Source: an uncultured Bacillaceae bacterium (GTDB taxonomy: Bacteria > Bacillota > Bacilli > Caldalkalibacillales > Caldalkalibacillaceae). Taken from it: a stretch of DNA of 37,564 bases. Shown piece after piece: positions 9,130-17,269 of the stretch. How positions within the stretch are numbered: the first letter of the stretch is position 1; each line of letters opens with the position of its first letter. The notes under the pieces were generated by a model that was not told the origin of the DNA, made no database searches, and saw only the letters and a list, made by a program, of their open reading frames with translations. The stretch covers positions 1 through 37,564 of the forward strand of contig CALBTX010000237.1 in NCBI GenBank assembly GCA_937967685.1, read 5' to 3'. The translations under genes were made by a program, and so were the position numbers.

Positions 9130-10356
9130 CTATTGTAATTTTTGCAGACGATCCCACTGACTTAAAATATCTGTGACCCGAACGCCGAAATTTTCTTCGA
9201 TCACAACCACTTCACCTTTGGCGATTGGTTTGTTATTGATCAAAATATCAACGGGTTCCCCCGCCAGCTTATCCAATTCAATGATGGAACCGGGCGACAA
9301 TTCCAAAATATCCTTAATCACCCTCTTCGTCCGACCCAATTCCACGGTCACTTGCAACGGAATATCCATTAATAAATCAAGATTTTTCGTCTCCAAAGCG
9401 TCAGACGGTTTTTGATCAAAATTCGGAAACTGTACGTTTTGAACTTGTGGATCATTTCTGTGCACCTGACTTGTCTCGGCGTGTCTATTTTGTGCGGTCC
9501 CCTGGATCGGTCCCGCATGTTTGGGCTGATTCCATTCCTTATTTTCTGGAATGGCACTCATATCTTCATTCTTCGCACCCTTAGACATAGACGCTTGAGA
9601 GGCGGTTGGTTGATCATGTTCCCCCTCAACCGTAGGAGAATCAGATTGTTGCACTTGTTCGGCATCTGGATTCAATAGCTTTTGTACCATTTCTTTGGCA
9701 AACGGGACGGGAATGAGTTGCATAATGTGCGAATCTACGAGCTGACCGATTTTCATTCTAAAGGAAACTTTTAATAATACGTCCTCATCGATCAAAGGCA
9801 TATTGCTAGATTCGCTGGTGACATCAAATATATCAACCCCTGGAGGAGATATATCAATGCGTTCGTTAAACATGGTAGACATCGAAGTCGCCGCTGAACC
9901 CATCATTTGATTCATCGCTTCCTGGACGGCGCTTAAATGCATATCATTCAGCTCTTCGTCCGGCGAAGTCCCGTCGCCCCCGAGCATTAAATCGGCAATC
10001 ACTTTCGCATCATTCATCTGAATGACGAGCAGGTTTAATCCCTTAAAACCTTCTGTATATTTGACATGGATGGCGATATGCGGTTTGGGAAATTCTTCTT
10101 TCAATTTGTCGGTTTGGATGATCTTCAGATGAGGTGTCGTGATATCTACTTTCTGGTTTAATAAAACGGATAGTGCCGTTGATGAACTTCCAAAGCTGAT
10201 ATTCCCTATTTCACCCAAAGCATCTTGTTCGATGGTTGACAAATACTCATCTATGGCCGTTTTGTCATCAACAGACCCGTCAGCTTGCTTTTCATTCGAT
10301 TTTTCGCTTTGATTCAATAGAGCGTCAATTTCTTCCTGGGATAACATGTCACTCAT
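9130..10356 (-). CDS. fliY: FliY, switch protein with CheC-type CheY-P phosphatase domain
   Basis: C-ring component and CheY-P phosphatase. 408 aa from the chosen start. N-terminal CheY-binding peptide LSQEEIDALL (5-14). CheC-like domain (about 35-225) with both phosphatase E/N pairs present: E49/N52 in EIGN and E146/N149 in EAMN. A polar Q/H/N/P-rich linker (about 231-325), then the FliN/SpoA domain (326-408) with LDLLMDIPLQVTVELGRT. Longer than my recollection of B. subtilis FliY (about 378), the excess being in the linker. The frame opens 3 codons earlier, but there AAGGAGG is only 3 bases from the ATG; the ATG at 10356 gives about 12. It overlaps the end of fliM by 8 bases. Confidence 0.93.
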   Translation of the reverse strand: MSDMLSQEEIDALLNQSEKSNEKQADGSVDDKTAIDEYLSTIEQDALGEIGNISFGSSSTALSVLLNQKVDITTPHLKIIQTDKLKEEFPKPHIAIHVKYTEGFKGLNLLVIQMNDAKVIADLMLGGDGTSPDEELNDMHLSAVQEAMNQMMGSAATSMSTMFNERIDISPPGVDIFDVTSESSNMPLIDEDVLLKVSFRMKIGQLVDSHIMQLIPVPFAKEMVQKLLNPDAEQVQQSDSPTVEGEHDQPTASQASMSKGAKNEDMSAIPENKEWNQPKHAGPIQGTAQNRHAETSQVHRNDPQVQNVQFPNFDQKPSDALETKNLDLLMDIPLQVTVELGRTKRVIKDILELSPGSIIELDKLAGEPVDILINNKPIAKGEVVVIEENFGVRVTDILSQWDRLQKLQ

Positions 10357-11341
10357 TGTCTTCATCTTCCTCCTTCAAAATTTCGGTGATCTGCACGGCC
10401 GTTTTGCCTTTAAAAACCCCCGCTTGCGCCTTAAATTTAGGTTTCTGCCCCACTTTGACAATGAGCGGATCATCAATCCTTTCATGCAGACGTATGACGT
10501 CACCTTGGGCTAGTTGAAGAAACTCTCCGACGCTAATTTCCGAATAGCCTAAATCTGCGATTAACGGCAACATCGTTTTATGCACTCTTTTTTCCAGCAC
10601 TTTCCTCTCCCGAGGTTCTTTTTCTTTTTTTCGAGTAGACAACCAATGTCGGGCATTCAGTTTGGGAATGATCGGTTCGAGCACGACATGGGGCAAACAA
10701 AAATTGATCATGCCGCTCACGTCCCCGATTTTCGTACTTAAAGAGACAACGGCAACCGTATCGTTCGGTGAAACCATCTGTAAAAATTGCGGATTCACCT
10801 CCATCATTTCCACTTCAGTCTCCATATCCAAAATGGATTTAAAGGCTTCCGGCAAACGCTCGATCGCCTTTCGAAAAATCCGTTCCATCACGGCCGTCTC
10901 TATTTCCGTTAAACTGGTCACCGAAGCACTGCTGGATCCTTCTCCGCCGAGGAGACGGTCCAGCATGGCATAAGCAATGTTCGGGTTGATTTCCATCACC
11001 ATTCGTCCCTCAAGCGGATGGGCATGAAAAACATTTAAAATGGTCATTTGCGGAATGGAACGAATAAATTCCTCATATGGAAGTTGATCAACCGTCGCCA
11101 CGCTAATTTGCACGAACGTCCGCAATTGGGCTGAAAAAAAAGTTGTCAACAGCCGGGCATAATTTTCATAAATGCGCGTGATACTGCGAATTTGATCTTT
11201 GGAAAACCTTAAAGCCCGTTTAAAATCATAATCTCTTATTTTTTTTTCATCTTCTTTTTTCAGATCATCCAAATCCATTTCCCCTGATGATAATGCAGAC
11301 AGCAGATCGTCAATTTCGTTTTGGGATAAAACTTCTGACAA
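10349..11341 (-). CDS. fliM: FliM, flagellar motor switch protein
   Basis: C-ring switch protein that binds CheY-P and FliG. 330 aa. N-terminal CheY-P-binding peptide LSQNEIDDLL, middle CheC-like domain with the GGEG loop (LLGGEGSS) and SpoA-type C-terminal domain. I place the start at TTG 11341: AGGGGTG lies 6 bases upstream and the product begins MSEVLSQNEID, as in Bacillus FliM. The GTG three codons upstream is part of the SD and unlikely. Confidence 0.94.
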   Translation of the reverse strand: MSEVLSQNEIDDLLSALSSGEMDLDDLKKEDEKKIRDYDFKRALRFSKDQIRSITRIYENYARLLTTFFSAQLRTFVQISVATVDQLPYEEFIRSIPQMTILNVFHAHPLEGRMVMEINPNIAYAMLDRLLGGEGSSSASVTSLTEIETAVMERIFRKAIERLPEAFKSILDMETEVEMMEVNPQFLQMVSPNDTVAVVSLSTKIGDVSGMINFCLPHVVLEPIIPKLNARHWLSTRKKEKEPRERKVLEKRVHKTMLPLIADLGYSEISVGEFLQLAQGDVIRLHERIDDPLIVKVGQKPKFKAQAGVFKGKTAVQITEILKEEDEDNE

Positions 11342-11355
11342 GGGAATCACCCCTT

Positions 11356-11805
11356 CTACGATTGAATTTGTCTGTCAATTGTGAGCACACGGACAACGCT
11401 TCCCTCGTTCAGAATTTCATTAAAACGCTTGAAGAGAATCTCTTCCAAGGCGGAGATGCCTTCTTCACCTTGCAAGTCTTCGGGGGTTTTGGAAGCCAAT
11501 ACCGAAATAATGGCGGAACGAATCTCTGACATTCTGTTTTCCACTTCTTTTCGGGCTTTTTTGTTGTCCACCAAGATATTAAATTGGACGATAATAAAAT
11601 CGTTCGTATACAAATTGGTCGTGATCTGCTCCGTATCGACGCTCAGCTCCAGCAATTCTTTCGAACTGAGATCCTCCACATTCATTCCCTGGTTTCCACT
11701 CACCATTGAAGGTGTGGTCATTTGCCATAAAAAGAAGGTGATTAAGGCAATCAGGGTGAGCGCTACGAGGATGATCAGGGATACTTGTACAAATCTGCTA
11801 CTCAT
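11356..11805 (-). CDS. fliL: FliL, flagellar basal-body-associated membrane protein
   Basis: Single-pass membrane protein around the stator/rotor. 149 aa: one transmembrane helix (about 7-28) and a periplasm-facing (outside) domain with SVDTEQITTNLYTNDFIIVQ and a C-terminal RVLTIDRQIQS. The frame is open 35 codons further upstream, but GGAG six bases before the ATG at 11805 and the protein length fix the start. It overlaps swrD by 8 bases. Confidence 0.9.
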   Translation of the reverse strand: MSSRFVQVSLIILVALTLIALITFFLWQMTTPSMVSGNQGMNVEDLSSKELLELSVDTEQITTNLYTNDFIIVQFNILVDNKKARKEVENRMSEIRSAIISVLASKTPEDLQGEEGISALEEILFKRFNEILNEGSVVRVLTIDRQIQS

Positions 11806-12052
11806 CGTTTTCTCCGCCCCCTTTCCATTCAGAAAACAAATCTTCTTTTGTCTCTTGTCGAATCGCCGCAAACAGATTGATCGTTTGATAATAGTGCGTG
11901 ATGAGCTCACGCACTTCTTGCTCCGATTCCAAAACCAATATTTTTCTTCCGGTGACCATCGTCAACACGGTATCCGGGGTAGACTCGATTCTTTCAATGT
12001 ACAAAGCATTCACGGTCACCGGTTCTCGATTCAATTTTGTTAAGCGAATCAT
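11798..12052 (-). CDS. swrD: FlbD/SwrD family flagellar protein
   Basis: Small soluble protein of the FlbD family; in B. subtilis the protein at this locus (SwrD) raises motor torque for swarming. 84 aa. Conserved MIRLTKLNREPVTVNALYIE and ITGRK-like TMVTGRKILV. The ATG overlaps the flgG stop as ATGA. Context (flgG-swrD-fliL) supports the call strongly. Confidence 0.9.
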   Translation of the reverse strand: MIRLTKLNREPVTVNALYIERIESTPDTVLTMVTGRKILVLESEQEVRELITHYYQTINLFAAIRQETKEDLFSEWKGGGENDE

Positions 12053-12873
12053 CGTTTCAGATTAACCACTTCCTGCAAAATTTCATCGGACGTAGTAATG
12101 ATTCTCGAATTGGATTGAAACCCTCTTTGGGCGACAATCATTTCCGTAAATTCTTCCGTTAAATCCACGTTGGACATTTCCAACTCCCCGGAAATGATCT
12201 GGCTTCTGCCGGCGTCATCCCCTGTTAAATCTCCCAGATAATAGTTTCCGCCAGGATGTGCATTGGGCGTCATGGAATACAATGAGCTGCCTTCTTTTCG
12301 CAACCCGCCGGGATTGGCGACATAGGCAATGCCTAAAGTGCTCGAGTCGGTTGTATCGTCATTGTATGTAACCTCAATCACGCCATTTTGGGAAATATCA
12401 ACATTCACCACGTTTTCAAAATCAGCAAAGTTGATGATATTTTCAGCGGTATCCAAAACAAACAATCCTTGAGAATTGACCAGGTTGCCGTCCGCATCAA
12501 ACGTAAAATTGCCCGCTCTCGTTAAGAAAATTTGCCCGTTAGCAGGGTCAGGGCTGACCAGGAAAAAACCGTCGCCCCTGATGGACAGATCGGTTGTCAC
12601 CCCTGTTGTCATGGGAGAACCGGCCGTATGCACCGTATCGATCGCTCCCATTTGAACACCCAGGCCGACTTGTCTGGGATTGACCCCCCCTTGAGGAATC
12701 GTATCGTCAGGCGCCGTTGCTCCGGACAAGTTTTGGCTGAGCAAATCTTGGAACATGACCCGTCCTTTCTTAAAGCCGACCGTATTGACGTTGGCAATGT
12801 TGTTGCCAATCACGTCCAGTTTCGTTTGAAATCCTTTCATGCCTGAAACACCAGAGTATAAAGACTTTAACAT
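12049..12873 (-). CDS. flgG: Flagellar rod/hook protein of the FlgG/FlgE family
   Basis: Axial protein secreted through the flagellar export apparatus. 274 aa. N-terminal MLKSLYSGVSGMKGFQTKLD plus the rod/hook signature NNIANVNTVGFK; C-terminal NVDLTEEFTEMIVAQRGFQS and the terminal helix. The ortholog at this locus in B. subtilis is the hook protein (named FlgE, earlier FlgG), and its position after fliK/flgD supports hook rather than distal rod, but the short length means the two cannot be told apart from sequence alone. Start at ATG 12873: GGGAGAGG lies 9 bases upstream; the ATG three codons earlier abuts that SD. Confidence 0.9.
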   Translation of the reverse strand: MLKSLYSGVSGMKGFQTKLDVIGNNIANVNTVGFKKGRVMFQDLLSQNLSGATAPDDTIPQGGVNPRQVGLGVQMGAIDTVHTAGSPMTTGVTTDLSIRGDGFFLVSPDPANGQIFLTRAGNFTFDADGNLVNSQGLFVLDTAENIINFADFENVVNVDISQNGVIEVTYNDDTTDSSTLGIAYVANPGGLRKEGSSLYSMTPNAHPGGNYYLGDLTGDDAGRSQIISGELEMSNVDLTEEFTEMIVAQRGFQSNSRIITTSDEILQEVVNLKR

Positions 12874-12894
12874 GGCAATCATCCTCTCCCATTT

Positions 12895-13074
12895 TTATTG
12901 AATGTCTCCATCATGCGCTGCTTCAGTCATTCCACAACGCCAGGCTTCCTGCATCAGGTCCAGCCTGTATTCATAAACTGTCTCTACATTCCGTTTAAAC
13001 GTTCTCCGCATTCCGCTCAAATTCGCCTTCGCGGATTTTTCAGCCATCATTTCCGTACTCGTTCTTACAACCAT
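12895..13074 (-). CDS. Small hypothetical protein between the TIGR02530-type gene and flgG
   Basis: I translated this gap by hand: an open frame of 59 codons plus TAA, beginning ATG GTT GTA and ending GAC ATT CAA TAA. The product starts MVVRTSTEMMAEKSAKANLS, contains a basic patch (GMRRTFKRN) followed by VETVYEYRLDLMQEAW, and ends HDGDIQ; it is likely helical with no membrane segment. Its first ATG overlaps the stop of the preceding gene by 10 bases; alternative starts are the ATG pair at 13050/13047. SD signals are weak (GGAA before 13047), so coupling would be needed. It ends 21 bases before flgG, leaving just the flgG SD. It fills the only sizeable hole in this part of the operon. I do not recognise a family. 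Confidence 0.5.
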   Translation of the reverse strand: MVVRTSTEMMAEKSAKANLSGMRRTFKRNVETVYEYRLDLMQEAWRCGMTEAAHDGDIQ

Positions 13075-13481
13075 ATCGTACTGTCAATGTTGGTGATCAC
13101 TTGTTCAGTCATGGATGGTTTGTCCATGGCCGTAATCACCTTCTGATTTTTGACACTGACGACAAATGCAGCCTCATCCATGATGATCAGCGTCTCACGG
13201 GCGCCTTTTTTTCTGGCTTTTTCAACACCTGAGTTCAAACGTTGCAACTGATGCTCGGACAACTCGATCTTGCGTTCAGCCAGCCTTGTTTGCGCATGAG
13301 CGCTAAATGTCAGCGGCGGTTTGGCGATTGCTTGCTGCAAATGTCCGGCAAACGTCGTTCCTTCTTTTGCCGAACGTTTCGATGCAGAGTAGGCTGCCGT
13401 CCGGGCATGCGCCGGGGAGTGTCCTTGAGAAATGAACGGATGCTGCGGATAATAGGCCTGTCCGATGTTAGATGCAGCCAT
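13065..13481 (-). CDS. Flagellar operon protein, TIGR02530-type
   Basis: 138 aa conserved flagellar-operon protein of unknown biochemical role, matching in outline the family that lies between flgD and flgG/flgE in many Firmicutes. The N-terminal third (1-55) is low in conservation. The core FSAHAQTRLAERKIELSE followed by LQRLNSGVEKARKKGARETLI and AFVVSVKNQKVITAMD is the recognisable part. GGAG precedes the ATG, which is 4 bases after the flgD stop. Family call is from memory of the conserved core and context. Confidence 0.82.
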   Translation of the reverse strand: MAASNIGQAYYPQHPFISQGHSPAHARTAAYSASKRSAKEGTTFAGHLQQAIAKPPLTFSAHAQTRLAERKIELSEHQLQRLNSGVEKARKKGARETLIIMDEAAFVVSVKNQKVITAMDKPSMTEQVITNIDSTIWL

Positions 13482-13485
13482 ATGC

Positions 13486-13938
13486 CTATTCAGCTCCTTC
13501 TTCTACCCGGTGGATGGCATAAATAGATATTTTTTTACCGTCATCCAGTTCGGCAAAAATCTGACCTTGTTCGATGAAAATGGATTGAACGCGGCCCTCA
13601 CCTTGGACGATCTCGCCATTTTGTTCCTCAATCCAGGTCACCTTTTTGCCTATCAATTGCGATTGCTGGGCAAAAAGGCCTTCCAACTGCAGGTCGACGA
13701 ACGTATGCATCGTATCGTTCATATTCATCATTTGCTCCAAACTGCTGAATTGAGCTAACTGTGCAATAAACTCGCGGTCTTCCATCGGGTTCAAAGGGTC
13801 TTGATGGCTTAATTGCGTGACCAATAATCGCAAAAATTCATCCTTGCCTAAATGGTTTTGTTCCTCATAAGTTTGCAGCTGATCATACGTTTGCTTGTTT
13901 TGCGCTGCGGTCGTTGCCGTGATGTGCAAATCTGCCAT
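13486..13938 (-). CDS. flgD: FlgD, hook capping/scaffolding protein
   Basis: Hook cap needed to polymerise hook subunits. 150 aa, like other short Bacillus FlgD proteins: the N-terminal conserved region contains LGKDEFLRLLVTQLSHQDPL and MEDREFIAQLAQFSSLEQM, followed by a short C-terminal domain. Start at ATG 13938: AAGGA lies 9 bases upstream; an ATG two codons earlier is only 3 bases from the SD. The stretch 13939-14021 between fliK and flgD holds no gene I can see. Confidence 0.92.
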   Translation of the reverse strand: MADLHITATTAAQNKQTYDQLQTYEEQNHLGKDEFLRLLVTQLSHQDPLNPMEDREFIAQLAQFSSLEQMMNMNDTMHTFVDLQLEGLFAQQSQLIGKKVTWIEEQNGEIVQGEGRVQSIFIEQGQIFAELDDGKKISIYAIHRVEEGAE

Positions 13939-14021
13939 ACACATTCTTCCTTTCCATGATTAAAAGGCATCGTTTTTGTTGACGATCATCTGATGCTCCT
14001 CGAAACGAGTCACTTCGGTCG

Positions 14022-15701
14022 TTATACGACAAAATTGATCGTTGCCCCAGTTCTGCCTGAGATTTGATCTTGATCATCATGAATTTGCCGGGGATCAGCA
14101 TATCGTTGTTCCGGTTCAATGCCATTCATTTCTGAGAAAATGTTTTCAGCTGCAGGATATGCCTCTTCTGCATATGCGTCTTCGGCCAATGCGTCTTCTT
14201 CGCTAGACGACTCTTCGGCTGATTTCCCCTCGTGACCACTCTGATTGAAATTCAATGGTCCGCCTTTATCATCGTCTTGTTGAGCGAACTGTTGCAGGTG
14301 GGTCGATGCTTGGTTGTTGGTGCTGTGCTGGGCCACTTCAATTTTGTCAACTTGAATACCTTGCTGCATGAAGGCAAATCTTAACTGGTGAATCTGTTTC
14401 TCAAGCATCTCTTGGGCCAACCGGTTGCCTGTCAACAGCTGAGCGGTAATTTTACCATCGCTGGACATCATGCGGATATCCAAGGCGCCCAGATGTTCCG
14501 GATGCAGTCGGACCCGAATGTGGGAAATGCCTTCATTTGGGGAGCGCCGCAAATGAATACGAAACAGTTCATGTACATCAGCAACAAGGTGTTGCATTCG
14601 TAAAATGGGGACATGCGGTTGACTTTTCCGGGCACCCGCATGATTGGCTGCAGTTGATGTCCAAAATGTCCCACTCTCTATTTTCAAAGGCGACACCTTT
14701 TCTTGTGTTTCCCATCCGTTTTCTTTCGGTTGACTTAACCATTTCGTTTGGCTTAACAATGAAGATGGCCAATGCACAGGAATGTCAGCAAATCTCGCCC
14801 GGGCATGGTGATTGCCATTTTCTTCGGTGAGACGGCTTATCTCGCCGTCCATACGGGTGAGGTAAGCGCTCATTTCTTTTAAAACAGCCGTCAACCTTGC
14901 CCTGTTTTCTTGGACAGGGGATGCCGCGGCTTGCATCCGCTTCAATTCGGCCAGTATTTTTTCTCCTAGATGAGGATCTAAGGCAAAGCCAGATTGCGAA
15001 CCCTTCTGCCACTGTTGGGCCAACAGATGCAACAGTTCATACATGTTGCCGCGGGCTTTCGTCTTGACTTTTTCCAGATCGATCTGTTCTAAGGGAAAAA
15101 CATAGTTTAGCCTGTGTAAAATCATTTGAATCATTTCCGCCGACTTTGCTGACTTTGCTTGATCCCCTGGTTGACCTGCTAATCCTGCTTGCCAGGGCTG
15201 TGGGGATGGCGACCGGTCAAACCCTTGGAACCATTGGAGCAGCATCTCCAAAATGGAACGCATGTCCGCTTCTGCAGAGATGTTTAGCCCCATATCAAGC
15301 AGCGCTTCTTGATCATGGATAGCAAGCTGATCTGTCGCAGCAGAAAGTTGGCCTGCTCCATTTTCCCGCATCTCTGGCAACGTGAGCAACAACAGAGCGA
15401 GCCAATTGGTCAGCTGATTCCGTTCGTTCATCCCGTTTGGCTCAGATTCAAACCCTTCAAATTCGGATGCCACTTCATCTGCCATTCTCGGCCCGGATGA
15501 CGCCCATTCTTCAATTGGCCGCTGATCCTGATCAACCGATCGTTCAGAAGGCTCATTTTGATCGGACACAGCCAGTATCCACCTGGCAAAAGGAGCATCT
15601 TTGCTGCCGTCAGGCGTCTGGCCTTGCTTGATCTGACTTTTGTTCATTTGAGAGCCGGATGATTCACTGGCGGATAATAGTGTCAGCGCCGTACTGTCCA
15701 T
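14022..15701 (-). CDS. fliK: FliK, flagellar hook-length control protein
   Basis: Secreted ruler that sets hook length and triggers the FlhB specificity switch. About 559 aa. Long variable N-terminal/middle region (1-380) and a conserved C-terminal hook-length domain (about 385-475) with VRLHPEHLGALDIRM, TAQLLTGNRLAQEMLEKQ and QGIQVDKIEV. The tail is unusually acidic with an EDAYAEEAY-like near-repeat at about 500-520. Starts: GGAGG lies 8 bases before a GTG (15704) and 11 before the ATG (15701); I use the ATG. The upstream GTG at 15713 lies in the SD. Confidence 0.9.
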   Translation of the reverse strand: MDSTALTLLSASESSGSQMNKSQIKQGQTPDGSKDAPFARWILAVSDQNEPSERSVDQDQRPIEEWASSGPRMADEVASEFEGFESEPNGMNERNQLTNWLALLLLTLPEMRENGAGQLSAATDQLAIHDQEALLDMGLNISAEADMRSILEMLLQWFQGFDRSPSPQPWQAGLAGQPGDQAKSAKSAEMIQMILHRLNYVFPLEQIDLEKVKTKARGNMYELLHLLAQQWQKGSQSGFALDPHLGEKILAELKRMQAAASPVQENRARLTAVLKEMSAYLTRMDGEISRLTEENGNHHARARFADIPVHWPSSLLSQTKWLSQPKENGWETQEKVSPLKIESGTFWTSTAANHAGARKSQPHVPILRMQHLVADVHELFRIHLRRSPNEGISHIRVRLHPEHLGALDIRMMSSDGKITAQLLTGNRLAQEMLEKQIHQLRFAFMQQGIQVDKIEVAQHSTNNQASTHLQQFAQQDDDKGGPLNFNQSGHEGKSAEESSSEEDALAEDAYAEEAYPAAENIFSEMNGIEPEQRYADPRQIHDDQDQISGRTGATINFVV

Positions 15702-15724
15702 CACAATGTTCACCTCCTTTCAGT

Positions 15725-15843
15725 ACATTCGTGACGAATCAAACAACAAATCAATGCATAGGTGCCGAATCAATACATTCATTACAAACCAAGACATTCG
15801 TTACAAATCAAGACAACAAATTTATGTATTGGTGACGAACTCA
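15725..15843 (-). repeat. Five degenerate 18-base direct repeats in the gap before fliK
   Basis: The 200-base gap between the motE-like gene and fliK contains five copies of a motif that reads TTGATTYGTMACGAATGT on the minus strand. On the plus strand the copies start at about 15725, 15756, 15775, 15794 and 15826, giving spacings of 31, 19, 19 and 32. The 15725 and 15794 copies also share the following ACAACAAAT. A perfect 6-4-6 inverted repeat (CAAGCA/TGCTTG) lies just beyond at 15845-15860. No open frame of useful length was found here. Function unknown. Confidence 0.7.
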
Positions 15844-15917
15844 TCAAGCACGTATGCTTGGAAACGTTGGCAGGGCTTTTGAATCAACAGTTCAAGACAA
15901 GGTGGAATAAGATGGAA

Positions 15918-16799
15918 TTAAGAACCTTGTGTTAATGCTTGCAAATATTCCCTCGCGGCCTCCGCTTCCATGGCGCCGATCACCTCTGAACGAATGTGAT
16001 CGGGCACTTGAGATAAGATGTAGACACCGACTTCAAATTCGTTACCATTTTCCGATTCCTGCATGGCTTGCAAAATGCGCGCCGCCTGGGATGCATCCAT
16101 CTGCGAGAATGTATTCACGATCTGTTGATTGTTGAGCTGTGTGCTCGTGTCATTTTCTACCGCTTCCATTAACAAATTGATTCTTTCTTGCATGGCTGCC
16201 AGATCGAGATCGCGGAGCTGATCAAATTCCTTCATGACGACGGTGACGTTCGCGGCAAAAGCAGGATTCAACTTGGCCAAAATAGCGGACTGTTCATTCT
16301 GTTTCATTTGCTGAAGCAGTAAAGCGGCTTCCTGTACGCTCAAATTTTCCAATATACCCGCCGCTTTGGAGGCAGTCATGCCGGCATAAACATTCGCCAG
16401 TTCCCGCAACTGTTTAGCGCGATCTTCATCAGTTAACAGCTGTTCTTCCAACTGATGCTCCAGTTCGTCAACTTGATCAAGCAGCTTTTGTTTCTCCTCT
16501 TCAGCGGCCTCTAGCAATTGCATGACACTGTCCAATTCGGCTTCCTTTTCTTCATAATCACCGGCGAGTTGTTCCAACCTTTGTTCCAATACGTCCACTC
16601 TTTTCCGAGCCGTTTGTGTTTCAGAACCGAATAAGCCCCCCAAAACAGGAATGTTCTGCACTGTTGAGGCAAAAGCGTCAGAGTCGTGAAAGCCGAATAA
16701 GTACATGATACCCCCCGCAAGTATTAAGAGCAGCAGGAGAGGAATGATGACAATGAAAACTTTGCCGAGTTTGCTGGAAGACTTCTCTTTATCTGCCAA
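15918..16799 (-). CDS. YlxF/MotE-like flagellar protein with MgtE-N-type domain
   Basis: Membrane-anchored protein with one transmembrane helix (about 13-35), a long coiled coil (about 65-125, rich in E/Q/L heptads) and a C-terminal helical domain resembling the MgtE intracellular N-domain repeats (ASKAAGILENLSVQEAALLL and DASQAARILQAM). It sits where ylxF lies in B. subtilis; MotE proteins act as stator chaperones or assembly factors in other bacteria, so a motor-related role is inferred, not shown. Start: TTG at 16799 has GAGGTG six bases upstream; a GTG at 16808 overlapping the fliJ stop (GTGA) is the alternative. 293 aa. Confidence 0.82.
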   Translation of the reverse strand: MADKEKSSSKLGKVFIVIIPLLLLLILAGGIMYLFGFHDSDAFASTVQNIPVLGGLFGSETQTARKRVDVLEQRLEQLAGDYEEKEAELDSVMQLLEAAEEEKQKLLDQVDELEHQLEEQLLTDEDRAKQLRELANVYAGMTASKAAGILENLSVQEAALLLQQMKQNEQSAILAKLNPAFAANVTVVMKEFDQLRDLDLAAMQERINLLMEAVENDTSTQLNNQQIVNTFSQMDASQAARILQAMQESENGNEFEVGVYILSQVPDHIRSEVIGAMEAEAAREYLQALTQGS

Positions 16800-16804
16800 T
16801 AGAT

Positions 16805-17269
16805 TCACCTCTTGTATCCGCTGCTGGTGGATGAAAGATGGTATCTTTGGTTTGCGATTTCATCCATTTGTTTTTGCTCATCCTTTTTCAGCGCATCTCG
16901 CCAGGCAGTCACATGTTTTTCTTTTAGCTGTGACCATTTCCGTTCCTCCTTCTGGCGATGAAGTAAAAGTTGCTGCTCACGCATCACAGTCCTCCGTGCG
17001 GAAAAAAGCTCATATTGCTGCTTTCTGCGCCGCATGGTCAACACGTTTAATTCGTCTGCCAGAATTCTCAGTTCATGAACGGACGTGCCTTCAATTTGTT
17101 TTTTTTCAATTTTTGCCTGGAGCCGGCTGATATCATTTCCCGTTTCCACGAGCATGGACTCGATATCCATTTGCTGGCGTAAAGCTTGGGCCACCTGGGA
17201 TTTCGCTTGTACCGTTTCTTTTGAACGCAAATCTAAAATTTTTTGATATGGAAAATGGGAGTTAGTCAT
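16805..17269 (-). CDS. fliJ: FliJ, flagellar export chaperone/ATPase stalk
   Basis: Coiled-coil protein that inserts into the FliI ring and links the ATPase to FlhA. 154 aa, almost entirely helical and charged. FPYQKILDLRSKETVQAKSQ is typical of the Bacillus protein. The frame opens 6 codons upstream, but AAGGAAG six bases before the ATG at 17269 sets the start. It overlaps the end of fliI by 8 bases. Confidence 0.88.
   Translation of the reverse strand: MTNSHFPYQKILDLRSKETVQAKSQVAQALRQQMDIESMLVETGNDISRLQAKIEKKQIEGTSVHELRILADELNVLTMRRRKQQYELFSARRTVMREQQLLLHRQKEERKWSQLKEKHVTAWRDALKKDEQKQMDEIANQRYHLSSTSSGYKR

Noticed and set aside
15725..15843. Possible CRISPR array
   Set aside because: The repeats are short, degenerate and unequally spaced (31, 19, 19, 32), with overlapping or no true spacers and no cas genes nearby.
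15845..15860. Terminator after the motE-like gene
   Set aside because: The 6-base-pair hairpin (CAAGCA/TGCTTG) has no T-run on either strand, so intrinsic termination is unlikely.
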